Shown: positions 52,831 to 63,964, counted from the first letter of the stretch. The stretch: DNA of 64,000 bases from Theocolax elegans (GCA_026168455.1 CM047431.1:53442029-53506028), one strand, 5' to 3'. Notes: generated by a model from the letters alone, not told the origin. Made by a program: numbers and translations.

Positions 52831-54299
52831 AGGAAGAGGATTCTTTTCGTACGTTCCCTCCCCCCTGAACCGAGTGATCCGGTATGGAATCAGTGCACCC
52901 GAGTTTAAACTGTAGGCGAGGGTGTATATATAGCAATTTGCGCGGTACACAATCTTGAGAAGAGGAACATCGGGGATTCTCGGGGAAGTATCTTCCGAGG
53001 CAATGTATACGTAAACATGCATATCGCGGGCTTTAACTTCCTCGTTTCGAGAGTCGCGAACTCGTAAAACTCGACTCTGGTGTACATATAAACCGAACCA
53101 TTCGTCCGCGCGCGCCCCTACGAGATAGTCATTTTTCCTCTTTACTTCGTCGTTCGTTTACTGTATTTATATATATATATACGCACACACATACCTACGC
53201 ACGTGCAGACATTTCCCGACGTACAACGCAACGGAAATAATCAAATGAATATTTTACACTATATAAACAAAGTCAATCTCGATGAATTAATATTTGTACT
53301 TGTATATGTAGGCTCCGTAAGGAAGAGAGAGAGAGAGCGCGCGCGAGTTTCGAATTTTCCGATACAAATTACCATTCGGTATTTTCTAATAATTAATGCG
53401 CGCGGTATATATTTTATAAATATTCATTCGAATAATATCGGCATCTTTTGCGCGTGCAACTACATAACGTTTCAAGACGTTTATCCTCACAAGTGCATCG
53501 AGGAAACAAAACCAAATCTTCTCTTCGCTCCATTTTTAAAATTTTATTTCCGTCAATAGTAGCATTATCGTTATGAATCATAACTCAATGCTTCTCTCTC
53601 TCTCTCTCTCTCTCTGTCTATTTCGATACTTATTATATTATATATTTTATTTATATTTTTACATATTTATACTTTTTAAATATGAATAAAAGAATACTGA
53701 ATATAGTTACTAATTCAATTAGTCAACATTTAATACTACTATTTACTAATTATTTACTATTTTAATATTGAGTATGCACTAACTTATATTAAATTATTTA
53801 TTGTACAAGGATGTACATATTATATTATTTATTAACTTTATAATTTTATTTCTTAAACTTTGTTATAACTTTAGAAATCAATGCACTGCTTTTAACCGCG
53901 CCTGTATTTTTATATTGCGGGGCTATTTAGGACCGACGTAGTCCTTTGCCGCTGAATAAAGACCATTGATACATCGATCCCTCTCTATACATCTTCCGTG
54001 ATATATTATTAATATTTGGGGAATCGCACGCATTATCAGCCGGTATAAATTAATAATTGACACGCGTCGGATCTTTCATACACGTTCGCTCTACTTTCAG
54101 CACGTCTCCTTGAGTACACACACACATATATACATAGCTGATTTCGCACGCGCAAATCGATTACGCAAAGTATGATTATATATATATATACGCGATTCGC
54201 ACGTGGGTTTACGTAAACGCTTATAAACGTAGCTATAACTTATACCCGCGTGGGGAATAACGTAGATCGGTCCTGAGAATATTATCATTTTAAAATTCG
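52831..54299. other. spacer left of the large duplication, no gene seen
   Basis: 52840-53210 is CpG-richer. There is a TA tract near 53167-53180 and a CT tract near 53594-53615. Open frames of up to 118 codons have no recognisable similarity. 53630-53870 is very AT-rich. Confidence 0.45.
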
Positions 54300-54362
54300 C
54301 TAAAATTTTCATCAATTTTCAACTGCTTCGTCTATATTATATACACATATATATATATATAC

Positions 54363-54410
54363 TGTTACGTGAGATGATCGTTACCGAGGAATTTATTCCA
54401 CGTAACAATA
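54363..54410. other. small dyad (TGTTACGTG / CACGTAACA)
   Basis: A 9-bp inverted repeat bounds a 48-bp segment next to a TA tract. It recurs in copy B at about 60007-60054. It could be a tiny transposon relic or a protein-binding dyad. Confidence 0.4.
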
Positions 54411-54875
54411 CATATGTACATTTTTAATTCGATTATGTTTTCGATTATATACGTAAATATATATACCAGTAGACTGAAAATACAATGCGATAGATTATTC
54501 GAACATTTATACATATATGCACGGGCAGAATTTTGTTTTAAAAATTACCGGATTAACACCGATTATTCTTCAGTATATCGTGAATTTATTGTATTATATG
54601 TATATTCGTTCTTGAGTTCATATTTACCTGTATAAAGCATTGATGTATACAATAATAATATCTAAATTGTAAATTATTATTGAAGAAACCCAAGGCATTA
54701 CGTGACAGCGTACTTAAAATTGTGACGATATATCGTTGCAAATTTTTTTATCAGACGTTTATTAATTTTTTGTCGAACAGAGCTGACACGTGGTATCGTG
54801 ATCATTTCAATTCGAAAATTCTTCTCGTGCAATTATCGAGAATTAACTATATCAAATATTACATATATATATATA

Positions 54876-54877
<2 letters not shown>

Positions 54878-54939
<62 letters not shown>

Positions 54940-54944
54940 TGCGC

Positions 54945-54972
<28 letters not shown>
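54878..54972. repeat. long (TG)n microsatellite, copy A
   Basis: About 95 bases of TG interrupted by GAGTGCGCG. The equivalent tract in copy B is uninterrupted and of similar length. Confidence 0.95.
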
Positions 54973-54976
<4 letters not shown>

Positions 54977-55118
54977 ATTTGTATATATGTATGAATTTCA
55001 ATCGATATTTACGAACTTATTTGCGTTACTCAATATTTTCTCAAACATTGCGGAAAACCCGCTTTTTAGCACTTGCTTGCATATCGCTAAGTGCCAGAGG
55101 TATTAGAAAGTTATTTAA

Positions 55119-56494
55119 CCCTTTCAGTCACAGACGCCCATATATATGCGTCTTAATTTTTTCATTCATTTTTTCATATTTTTCAAAATTGATGCAAGAT
55201 TTTGAAATTTTTTTCCTTTTTAGGTACTACTGTACCTAGACTAAAGTAATGGAGATATTTTGTAAATATATGATTGTTTATAATTATTATAAATATACAA
55301 TAGTCGAAAAACATTTGTTTTGAGAATTTAATACGTTGGCGGTGAAATTTGATGAGTAACATCCCGTGTAAAAAAAAAGTATGGGGTTCGTCTGGGAAAA
55401 GTCTGGCTTATAAAGTTTTGGCAAAGTCTAGCTGGTGAGACTATCCCATACTTTTTGACAGACTTAATATATTTTAAATCAACCAGACTTTCCCCGCACA
55501 TTCTGCCAGACTTTATACTAATTTTTAAAAGTCTGGGATAATGTAACCAGACTTTCCCCAGACTTCCCCCTCGTCGAATCTTTGTCGCATTGCATCTTCA
55601 AACATAAAATTTATATTATTTCTAATTAATAGAAACAACAAATTCTCGACATGTTTTGAGCTGTCGAACTCTCAAAACCACCAGATACTTATCTATCACA
55701 TATAAAAAGTCACTAATGTTTTTCATGTATCTCGCGACAACAAACTGAAGAAATGGTTAGGTTACAATTATAAAAACACAATCATCAAATTGAAGTTGGT
55801 TTTCATATCGTTTTGTACCCTATATCAGTTAGTTGTCGCGAGATACACGAAAATCATTAGTGACTCTTTTTATATGTAATAGATAAGTATCTGGTGGTTT
55901 TAAGAGTTCGATAGCTCAAAACATGTCGAGGATTTGTTGTTTCTATTAATTAGAAGTAATATAAATTTTATGTTTGAAGATGCAATGCGACAAAGATTCG
56001 ACGAGGGGGAAGTCTGGGGAAAGTCTGGTTACTATCCCAGATTATTATCCCAGACTTTTAAAAATTATTATAAAGTCTGGCAAAATGTGCGGGAGAAAGT
56101 CTGGTTGAATTCTCCCAGACTTTTAAAAATCATATAAAGTCTAGTAAAATGTGTGGGAGAAAGTATGCTTATTTATCCAGACTTTCAAAATAATTATAAA
56201 GTCTGGCAGAATGTGCGGGAGAAACTCTGGTTGATTTAAAATATATTAGTCTGTCAAAAAGTATGGGATAGTCTCCACCAGCTAGACTTTGCCAAGACTT
56301 TATAAGCCAGACTTTTCCCAGACGTTTCCCATACTTTTTTTTACACGGGATATGCTTTTTATGATTAGAATTCTTTGATTGATGAACAAAGATTATGGAA
56401 TCGCTGTAAGGATTCGGTTTTAGCGTTAAAAAATACGTCGGAAACCTATATTAGACTTTTGAACGAATTTACCTAAATTGCGTGACTGAAAGGG
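55119..56494. mobile_element. piggyBac-like TTAA element, middle nesting level, copy A
   Basis: The left end is TTAA|CCCTTTCAGTCAC and the right end GTGACTGAAAGGG|TTCA. The 13-bp terminal inverted repeat is perfect and starts with CCC next to TTAA, as in piggyBac-type elements. The right flank TTCA would be a TTAA with one change. There is no transposase. Much of the interior is the GTCTGG-rich foldback. The superfamily is inferred from the ends only. Confidence 0.55.
55361..56351. mobile_element. GTCTGG-rich foldback element, innermost level, copy A
   Basis: ATCCCGTGTAAAAAAA at the left returns as TTTTTTTACACGGGAT at the right. The left arm (55361 to about 55742) is mirrored by a longer right arm (about 55832-56351), with a loop of about 90 bases. 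The arms carry roughly twenty GTCTGG/CCAGAC motifs. The right arm is longer because a unit of about 70 bases (CCAGACTTTTAAAAATTAT, then AAAGTCTGGCAAAATGTG) is repeated about three times against once at the left. No coding capacity. Confidence 0.8.
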
Positions 56495-56742
56495 TTCACG
56501 AGGTCGCATACCCGGTGGGTTACCGAAAATTTACGATTATCTCTGATTTTTCGGTACAGAATTTTTTTAGGGAGTGTTTATCGTATTGGAACTCGTAGTT
56601 CGTAGAATTACTTATTATTTTATTACCTAGTGCTTCTGTATTTGGGTTTTGCATTAAATTACATATTTTTTAAAATAAATGCAATAATTGTCTTTTTTTG
56701 CTCGGTCGGTAACTCACCGGGTATGCCACCCCCTTAAAGGAA
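56489..56742. mobile_element. short inverted-repeat element, copy A
   Basis: GTCGCATACCCGGTGGGTTA CCG (about 56506-56528) is mirrored by CGGTAACTCACCGGGTATGC (about 56707-56726). The right end is the same dispersed repeat end seen at 46967-47043. It lies directly against the right end of the TTAA element. Confidence 0.65.
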
Positions 56743-57373
56743 GATCGAGAAAGAAAAAAAATCAAGGTTTTCTTCAGGTTGGAATTGATATTCAAAATAA
56801 ATGCTAAGGTTGAAATTTGTTATCCCGTCGATTCCGACCTAATAGGGACGTTGATTTTTTCTTTCTCGATCTTTTTTAATGAACATTGTATTACCTCTGG
56901 CAAATTTATGACTTACCGATATGCAGGTAAGTTCCTAAAAAGCGGGTTTTCTGCAATATTTGAAAAAATATTGAGTAACGCAATATACCTTGGAAATACC
57001 CGACTAAAATTCATTGATATATTTGAACTGTTGACTCTAAATCGTCCGTGCATGTATTTACTACAAATGTATAATGTTTTTGTCGCGTTAATTCGACAGG
57101 ATGACGACAAATTAAAAATAGATTTTAATTATGTATGTGCAGTGTTTGATGCATTTGTACGACAGTTAACGTTACAGGTCTCTATACCTCCAAAAACATA
57201 TAGATTTAAAAATTTGAAAATATTCGTACGTGACGCTTTAACGACATATAGAGTAATGTTGCTGAACGTGTTTTTTTTCAAATGGTTGATTTGAATTCAC
57301 GTCGTTGGCTTGATTTTATCCCTCGGTGGTTTTTTCAATATTGATCGATGGAAATTAATCGATATCTTCCCAA

Positions 57374-57393
57374 AAAAAAAAGCGGGGGAAGTA
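57374..57393 (+). repeat. 20-bp motif shared with the transposon in copy B
   Basis: A run of A followed by GCGGGGGAAGTA, identical to 59781-59800 inside the TA-flanked MITE; also at 63019-63038. The GC-rich 12-mer is unlikely to recur by chance in this composition. Confidence 0.75.
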
Positions 57394-57859
57394 AAAACTT
57401 TATATATATATATATATATATAGGTACGTATACGCACCGCAAATTTTCTGTTGTACATGTATAGTGTATATTGGCCCTGGCAGAGTGTATAAATCTCGGC
57501 GAAGAGATAAACTACTGTTGTGTGCGTGGGTGCGCGCGTGTGTGTGTATACGTAAAATGACAGGGTGTTCATTTGTCGGAAATATATTTCTTTGGAGAAG
57601 GAGAGAGCGTTAAAAGCGGAAGGGGTATAGGATATTCGTTTGTGAAAAGGCGTCACCGAAAATGCAGATGGCGGATGGCGAATGGCGAATATAAATCGGG
57701 ATTGGAGGAGTAAAACGCATCCCTCGCGTCGAAAAGTATAAAAAGAGTAGTGAGTAGGGTATAGTATGTATATAGATATAGATATATATATGTATGGAGG
57801 ATCCCGTTGTCGGTATGTCCTTTGGGAATTGATCGAGCTAAGAGGAAACGCTGACCACG

Positions 57860-58330
57860 CGTAAGAGAGCGTAGCGTGTGTGTATATATATATGTATATA
57901 GAAAAAGAGATGCAGCAAGCCGGCAAACGCCGGATAACAAATATTACGTGACGTACGATTGCGGAAATGGCCGCGTAAGTTACACGTGTCGCCGGGCTGT
58001 CATCCGAGAAACCGCGATCTGGTCGTTATACATATATAAAAGGGAGAAAGGGGCAGGCAGAGAGAGAGAGAGGAGGCGATAGTAAATACCTGTTACATAC
58101 TCGCTCTCGGATCGAACTAGGTCATGCCGTGACTATGCGTGGGGGAACCCAGCCCAAGGGAAGGATAAAGGTCGCAGGAGTGGCGTCGTGCCGTTCGCAC
58201 CCTCCCTACCCTCCCACCCTACCTCCCTTTCTCTCCCTCCCTCCCTATACCACGGTTTTTCATTCCGGAGGAGAAATGTTTTCATATCGTACCTACAGGA
58301 TCACACGCCCGAAAGAGGTCGTTTCAATGG
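57860..58330. other. CpG-rich patch within the duplicated unit, candidate regulatory DNA
   Basis: This patch is GC- and CpG-rich compared with the flanks. It contains a CCGGCAAACGCCGG dyad (about 57919-57932), a TACGTGACGTA motif resembling a CREB/ATF site (about 57945-57955), a (GA)n tract and a pyrimidine-rich tract (58198-58250). No credible open frame. Copy B repeats it at about 63510-63968. The regulatory role is inferred only from composition and motifs. Confidence 0.3.
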
Positions 58331-59121
58331 ATGGACCTCGATCAAACTATGCAACCTCCGTACTTTTCGATGGTTATTTTACGGATTGTTTTATAACTTA
58401 CGGATCACTTTGTTAACGAGGATTCCACATTTTTGAGGTTTCCTATCTCCCTTCGCATTGGCGAAACTTTCTTTTCCATTTTCCTATCGCACCGACCGAG
58501 AGTGCCACGTATATATACGTTCACTCTATTTTTTCCCAAATATTTTTCTTTATTTTGTTGACATTGTTACGCGTATTGTAAACTTTGGAAAATATAATAA
58601 ACGACATATATGGACGTTCGGAGACGCGGACTGAAACCTGTTTCTTTTTCATTATAAATTGATTACTTGACAAAAAAAAGCGCTGTAAAACCTTACAATT
58701 TATATAAAAAAAATGGATCTACCACAGCTGAGAGAGTGAGGAATATTTCAGACGATCGACCTTTCTCAACTGTTGACGTATTTGATAATTCAAATATAAG
58801 CAAATAAATGTATCTTTACTGTTATTAAATACCTAATTTGATTAAGGGAGTGTCGCCTCTAAATAATAGGGATTTATACGCATTTCAACTCAAAAATAAA
58901 TATCTAAAATATTGAACTAAAAATATGAACGAAATTCATACGGTAAGCTTGAACTATAATGGAAAAAACGATTAAACGTTATTAAAAAAAATATAAAAAC
59001 ATGACCATTTTCTTAATTTAATATTTTTATTTTGCTAAAACCTTAATACTTATAAGAATCAAGTGTTAAGATATATCCAAGAAACAATATTTTATTATAA
59101 ATCAATATTAATTTCTAGTAT
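58331..59121. other. AT-rich part of the unit without a partner in copy B
   Basis: No gene or inverted repeat seen. It is present once because copy B breaks off at 63968. Confidence 0.5.
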
Positions 59122-59452
59122 AAATATTTAATTATTGTTTATGTGAGGGTACGAACGTCGCAATCTTTAATTCCTAGCGGGAACGTATTTATGTATTTTT
59201 AATTTTGTGTAATGCAACGTTCATTTGAATAATGAAATCTGAGAATATGCAAAATAATGTAAATTTCTTTAATTTCATTTGTAACCTTACATATTATAAT
59301 TAAGCGGTGAAAACTTTTTTTGTTTCAATAAAATTAACAAAATTGCTGTCTCTTGCGGTTGACGGCTGCAAAATAAAATGTCATAATTACATGTAAGATT
59401 GTTTGCACATATACGTACCCTTAAGTTCACATAATATTACTAGTTAAATATT
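59122..59452. mobile_element. MITE-like inverted-repeat element of about 330 bp
   Basis: The left end (AAATATTTAATTATTG, TTATGTGAGGGTACG) is mirrored at the right (CGTACCC, TTCACATAATATTAC, TTAAATATTA). The arms are about 45 bp and imperfect. No coding capacity. Confidence 0.5.
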
Positions 59453-59598
59453 ACCATCGAGTCAGGTTATGTTGACTTAATAAAATTAATATTAAAGTAG
59501 AGGAATATACACGTATATGTACGGTTTCTATGATTTCCCTGTGCATATCTAAAATTTTCATCAATTTTCAACTGCTTCGTCTATATTATATACACATA

Positions 59599-59987
59599 CC
59601 GTCACATACCCAATTGTTGATCAATTAAGGTAAATCTGTACGTTCATAGAATAATTTTATGTTAAAAAAGCTAATAATTGTATATTTAGACGGATACAGA
59701 AAGTATAAGTATTAAACTTCCTTTTAGCCATCTCAGAAAAATAAAATAGGTGCTATTTTTAAAGTAAGCAACAATCTAAGAAAAAAAAGCGGGGGAAGTA
59801 CCAATTTCTGATCAGTAAATTTTTCGGTACATATACCACTTTCTATTTAAGTCTACTAAACAATTATTGATTGTTTAACCTTCAAATTGTGCGTAGCAAC
59901 GTTTAGATTTATGTAAATCTTATTATTTTATTGAAATAATACACTGATCAGAAATTGGTTCATGATCAACAATTGGGTATGTGACGG
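59599..59987. mobile_element. TA-flanked MITE with perfect 25-bp terminal inverted repeats
   Basis: The ends begin CCGTCACATACCCAATTGTT and are exact inverted copies over 25 bases. TA lies on both sides (59597-59598 and 59988-59989). Copy A carries the uninterrupted sequence at the equivalent place (about 54350), a natural empty site that defines the insertion as 389 bp plus the TA duplication. A second internal inverted repeat (CCAATTTCTGATCAGT near 59801 and ACTGATCAGAAATTGG near 59943) suggests nesting. No coding capacity; a Tc1/mariner-type element is the likeliest source from the TA target. Confidence 0.9.
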
Positions 59988-60519
59988 TATATATATATAT
60001 ATATACTGTTACGTGAGATGATCGTTACCGAGGAATTTATTCCACGTAACAATACATATGTACATTTTTAATTCGATTATGTTTTCGATTATATACGTAA
60101 ATATATATACCAGTAGACTGAAAATACAATGCGATAGATTATTCGAACATTTATACATATATGCACGGGCAGAATTTTGTTTTAAAAATTACCGGATTAA
60201 CACCGATTATTCTTCAGTATATCGTGAATTTATTGTATTATATGTATATTCGTTCTTGAGTTCATATTTACCTGTATAAAGCATTGATGTATACAATAAT
60301 AATATCTAAATTGTAAATTATTATTGAAGAAACCCAAGGCATTACGTGACAGCGTACTTAAAATTGTGACGATATATCGTTGCAAATTTTTTTATCAGAC
60401 GTTTATTAATTTTTTGTCGAACAGAGCTGACACGTGGTATCGTGATCATTTCAATTCGAAAATTCTTCTCGTGCAATTATCGAGAATTAACTATATCAAA
60501 TATTACATATATAATATAA

Positions 60520-60521
<2 letters not shown>

Positions 60522-60615
<94 letters not shown>
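60522..60615. repeat. long (TG)n microsatellite, copy B
   Basis: About 94 bases of uninterrupted TG, equivalent to 54878-54972. Confidence 0.95.
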
Positions 60616-60618
<3 letters not shown>

Positions 60619-60760
60619 ATTTGTATATATGTATGAATTTCAATCGATATTTACGAACTTATTTGCGTTACTCAATATTTTCTCAAACATTGCGGAAAAC
60701 CCGCTTTTTAGCACTTGCTTGCATATCGCTAAGTGCCAGAGGTATTAGAAAGTTATTTAA

Positions 60761-62137
60761 CCCTTTCAGTCACAGACGCCCATATATAGCGTCTTAATTT
60801 TTTCATTCATTTTTTCATATTTTTCAAAATTGATGCAAGATTTTGAAATTTTTTTCCTTTTTAGGTACTACTGTACCTAGACTAAAGTAATGGAGATATT
60901 TTGTAAATATATGATTGTTTATAATTATTATAAATATACAATAGTCGAAAAACATTTGTTTTTGAGAATTTAATACGTTGGCGGTGAAATTTGATGAGTA
61001 ACATCCCGTGTAAAAAAAAAGTATGGGGTTCGTCTGGGAAAAGTCTGGCTTATAAAGTTTTGGCAAAGTCTAGCTGGTGAGACTATCCCATACTTTTTGA
61101 CAGACTTAATATATTTTAAATCAACCAGACTTTCCCCGCACATTCTGCCAGACTTTATACTAATTTTTAAAAGTCTGGGATAATGTAACCAGACTTTCCC
61201 CAGACTTCCCCCTCGTCGAATCTTTGTCGCATTGCATCTTCAAACATAAAATTTATATTATTTCTAATTAATAGAAACAACAAATTCTCGACATGTTTTG
61301 AGCTGTCGAACTCTCAAAACCACCAGATACTTATCTATCACATATAAAAAAGTCACTAATGTTTTTCATGTATCTCGCGACAACAAACTGAAGAAATGGT
61401 TAGGTTACAATTATAAAAACACAATCATCAAATTGAAGTTGGTTTCATATCGTTTTGTACCCTATATCAGTTAGTTGTCGCGAGATACACGAAAATCATT
61501 AGTGACTCTTTTATATGTAATAGATAAGTATCTGGTGGTTTTAAGAGTTCGATAGCTCAAAACATGTCGAGGATTTGTTGTTTCTATTAATTAGAATAAT
61601 ATAAATTTTATGTTGAAGATGCAATGCGACAAAGATTCGACGAGGGGAAGTCTGGGGAAAGTCTGGTTACTATCCCAGATTATTATCCCAGACTTTTAAA
61701 AATTATTATAAAGTCTGGCAAAATGTGCGGGAGAAAGTCTGGTTGAATTCTCCCAGACTTTTAAAAATCATTATAAAGTCTAGTAAAATGTGTGGGAGAA
61801 AGTATGGCTTATTTATCCCAGACTTTCAAAATAATTATAAAGTCTGGCAGAATGTGCGGGAGAAACTCTGGTTGATTTAAAATATATTAAGTCTGTCAAA
61901 AAGTATGGGATAGTCTCACCAGCTAGACTTTGCCAAGACTTTATAAGCCAGACTTTTCCCAGACGTTTCCCATACTTTTTTTTTACACGGGATATGCTTT
62001 TTATGATTAGAATTCTTTGATTGATGAACAAAGATTATGGAATCGCTGTAAGGATTCGGTTTTAGCGTTAAAAAATACGTCGGAAACCTATATTAAGACT
62101 TTTGAACGAATTTACCTAAATTGCGTGACTGAAAGGG
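60761..62137. mobile_element. piggyBac-like TTAA element, copy B
   Basis: Equivalent of 55119-56494, with the same CCCTTTCAGTCAC ends, TTAA at the left and TTCA at the right. The shared altered right flank shows that the change predates the duplication. Confidence 0.55.
61003..61993. mobile_element. GTCTGG-rich foldback element, copy B
   Basis: Equivalent of 55361-56351. The right arm again has about three copies of the 70-base unit. Confidence 0.8.
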
Positions 62138-62141
62138 TTCA

Positions 62142-62377
62142 CGAGGTCGCATACCCGGTGGGTTACCGAAAATTTACGATTATCTCTGATTTTTCGGTAC
62201 AGAATTTTTTTAGGGAGTGTTTATCGTATTGACCTGGAACTTCGTAGAATTACTTATTATTTTATTACCTAGTGCTTCTGTATTTGGGTTTTGCATTAAA
62301 TTACATATTTTTTAAAATAAATGCAATAATTGTCTTTTTTTGCTCGGTCGGTAACTCACCGGGTATGCCACCCCCTT
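62142..62377. mobile_element. short inverted-repeat element, copy B
   Basis: Equivalent of 56489-56742, with the mirrored CATACCCGGTG / CACCGGGTATG blocks. Confidence 0.65.
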
Positions 62378-63964
62378 AAAGGAAGATCGAGAAAGAAAAA
62401 AAATCAAGGTTTTCTTCAGGTTGGAATTGATATTCAAAATAAATGCTAAGGTTGAAATTTGTTATCCCGTCGATTCCGACCTAATAGGGACGTTGATTTT
62501 TTTCTTTCTCGATCTTTTTTTAATGAACATTGTATTACCTCTGGCAACATTTATGACTTACCGATATGCAGGTAAGTTCCTAAAAAGCGGGTTTTCTGCA
62601 ATATTTGAAAAAATATTGAGTAACGCAATATACCTTGGAAATACCCGACTAAAATTCATTGATATATTTTGAACTGTTGACTCTAAATCGTCCGTGCATG
62701 TATTTACTACAAATGTATAATGTTTTTGTCGCGTTAATTCGACAGGATGACGACAAATTAAAAATAGATTTTAATTATGTATGTGCAGTGTTTGATGCAT
62801 TTGTACGACAGTTAACGTTACAGGTCTCTATACCTCCAAAAACATATAGATTTAAAAATTTGAAAATATTCGTACGTGACGCTTTAACGACATATAGAGT
62901 AATGTTGCTGAACGTGTTTTTTTTCAAATGGTTGATTTGAATTCACGTCGTTGGCTTGATTTTATCCCTCGGTGGTTTTTTCAATATTGATCGATGGAAA
63001 TTAATCGATATCTTCCCAAAAAAAAAGCGGGGGAAGTAAAAACTTTATATATATATATATATAGGTACGTATACGCACCGCAAATTTTCTGTTGTACATG
63101 TATAGTGTATATTGGCCCTGGCAGAGTGTATAAATCTCGGCGAAGAGATAAACTACTGTTGTGTGCGTGGGTGCGCGCGTGTGTGTGTATACGTAAAATG
63201 ACAGGGTGTTCATTTGACGGAAATATATTTCTTTGGAGAAGGAGAGAGCGTTAAAAGCGGAAGGGGTATAGGATATTCGTTTGTGAAAAGGCGTCACCGA
63301 AAATGCAGATGGCGGATGGCGAATGGCGAATATAAATCGGGATTGGAGGAGTAAAACGCATCCCTCGCGTCGAAAAGTATAAAAAGAGTAGTGAGTAGGG
63401 TATAGTATGTATATAGATATAGATATATATATGTATGGAGGATCCCGTTGTCGGTATGTCCTTTGGGAATTGATCGAGCTAAGAGGAAACGCTGACCACG
63501 CGTAAGAGAGCGTAGCGTGTGTGTATATATATGTATATAGAAAAAGAGATGCAGCAAGCCGGCAAACGCCGGATAACAAATATTACGTGACGTACGATTG
63601 CGGAAATGGCCGCGTAAGTTACACGTGTCGCCGGGCTGTCATCCGAGAAACCGCGATCTGGTCGTTATACATATATAAAAGGGAGAAAGGGGCAGGCAGA
63701 GAGAGAGAGAGAGGAGGCGATAGTAAATACCTGTTACATACTCGCTCTCGGATCGAACTAGGTCATGCCGTGACTATGCGTGGGGGAACCCAGCCCAAGG
63801 GAAGGATAAAGGTCGCAGGAGTGGCGTCGTGCCGTTCGCACCCTCCCTACCCTCCCACCCTACCTCCCTTTCTCTCCCTCCCTCCCTATACCACGGTTTT
63901 TCATTCCGGAGGAGAAATGTTTTCATATCGTACCTACAGGATCACACGCCCGAAAGAGGTCGTT

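Larger units (their letters stand above)
54985..57020. mobile_element. outer inverted-repeat element, copy A
   Basis: The left arm, about 54985-55110 (GCGTTACTCAATATTTTCTC, GAAAACCCGCTTTTTAG, TGCATATCG), is mirrored at about 56890-57020 (CTAAAAAGCGGGTTTTC, AAAATATTGAGTAACGC, CGATATGCA). The arms have diverged by about one base in ten. They enclose two further inverted-repeat elements. A 171-codon open frame (56779-57297) overlaps the right arm; I do not recognise it, and part of it translates the arm itself. Confidence 0.7.
54300..59548 (+). repeat. large tandem duplication, copy A (about 5.25-kb unit)
   Basis: From CTAAAATTTTCATCAATTTT (54300) the sequence matches copy B, which starts at 59549, with very few differences. 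Those I saw are mostly homopolymer or dinucleotide length changes and single bases. The offset is 5249 before the transposon in copy B and about 5644 after it. Matching can be followed to 58330, equivalent to 63968. The 58331-59548 part has no partner in the window because copy B is broken there. Confidence 0.9.
60630..62665. mobile_element. outer inverted-repeat element, copy B
   Basis: Equivalent of 54985-57020. The open frame that is continuous over 171 codons in copy A is broken here by an extra T near 62669 (ATATATTTTGAACTG), giving two overlapping shorter frames (62421-62672 and 62659-62940). Confidence 0.65.

Noticed and set aside
54680..54994. 104-codon open frame (157 codons in copy B)
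   Set aside because: Most of it is the (TG)n microsatellite read as alternating Cys-Val; the length difference reflects repeat length.
57297..57926. Minus-strand open frame of 209 codons (shortened to 192 codons in copy B, 63001-63579)
   Set aside because: It reads through TA and GT repeats, giving Tyr/Ile- and Thr/His-rich low-complexity protein. It has no recognisable domain and changes end between the two copies.
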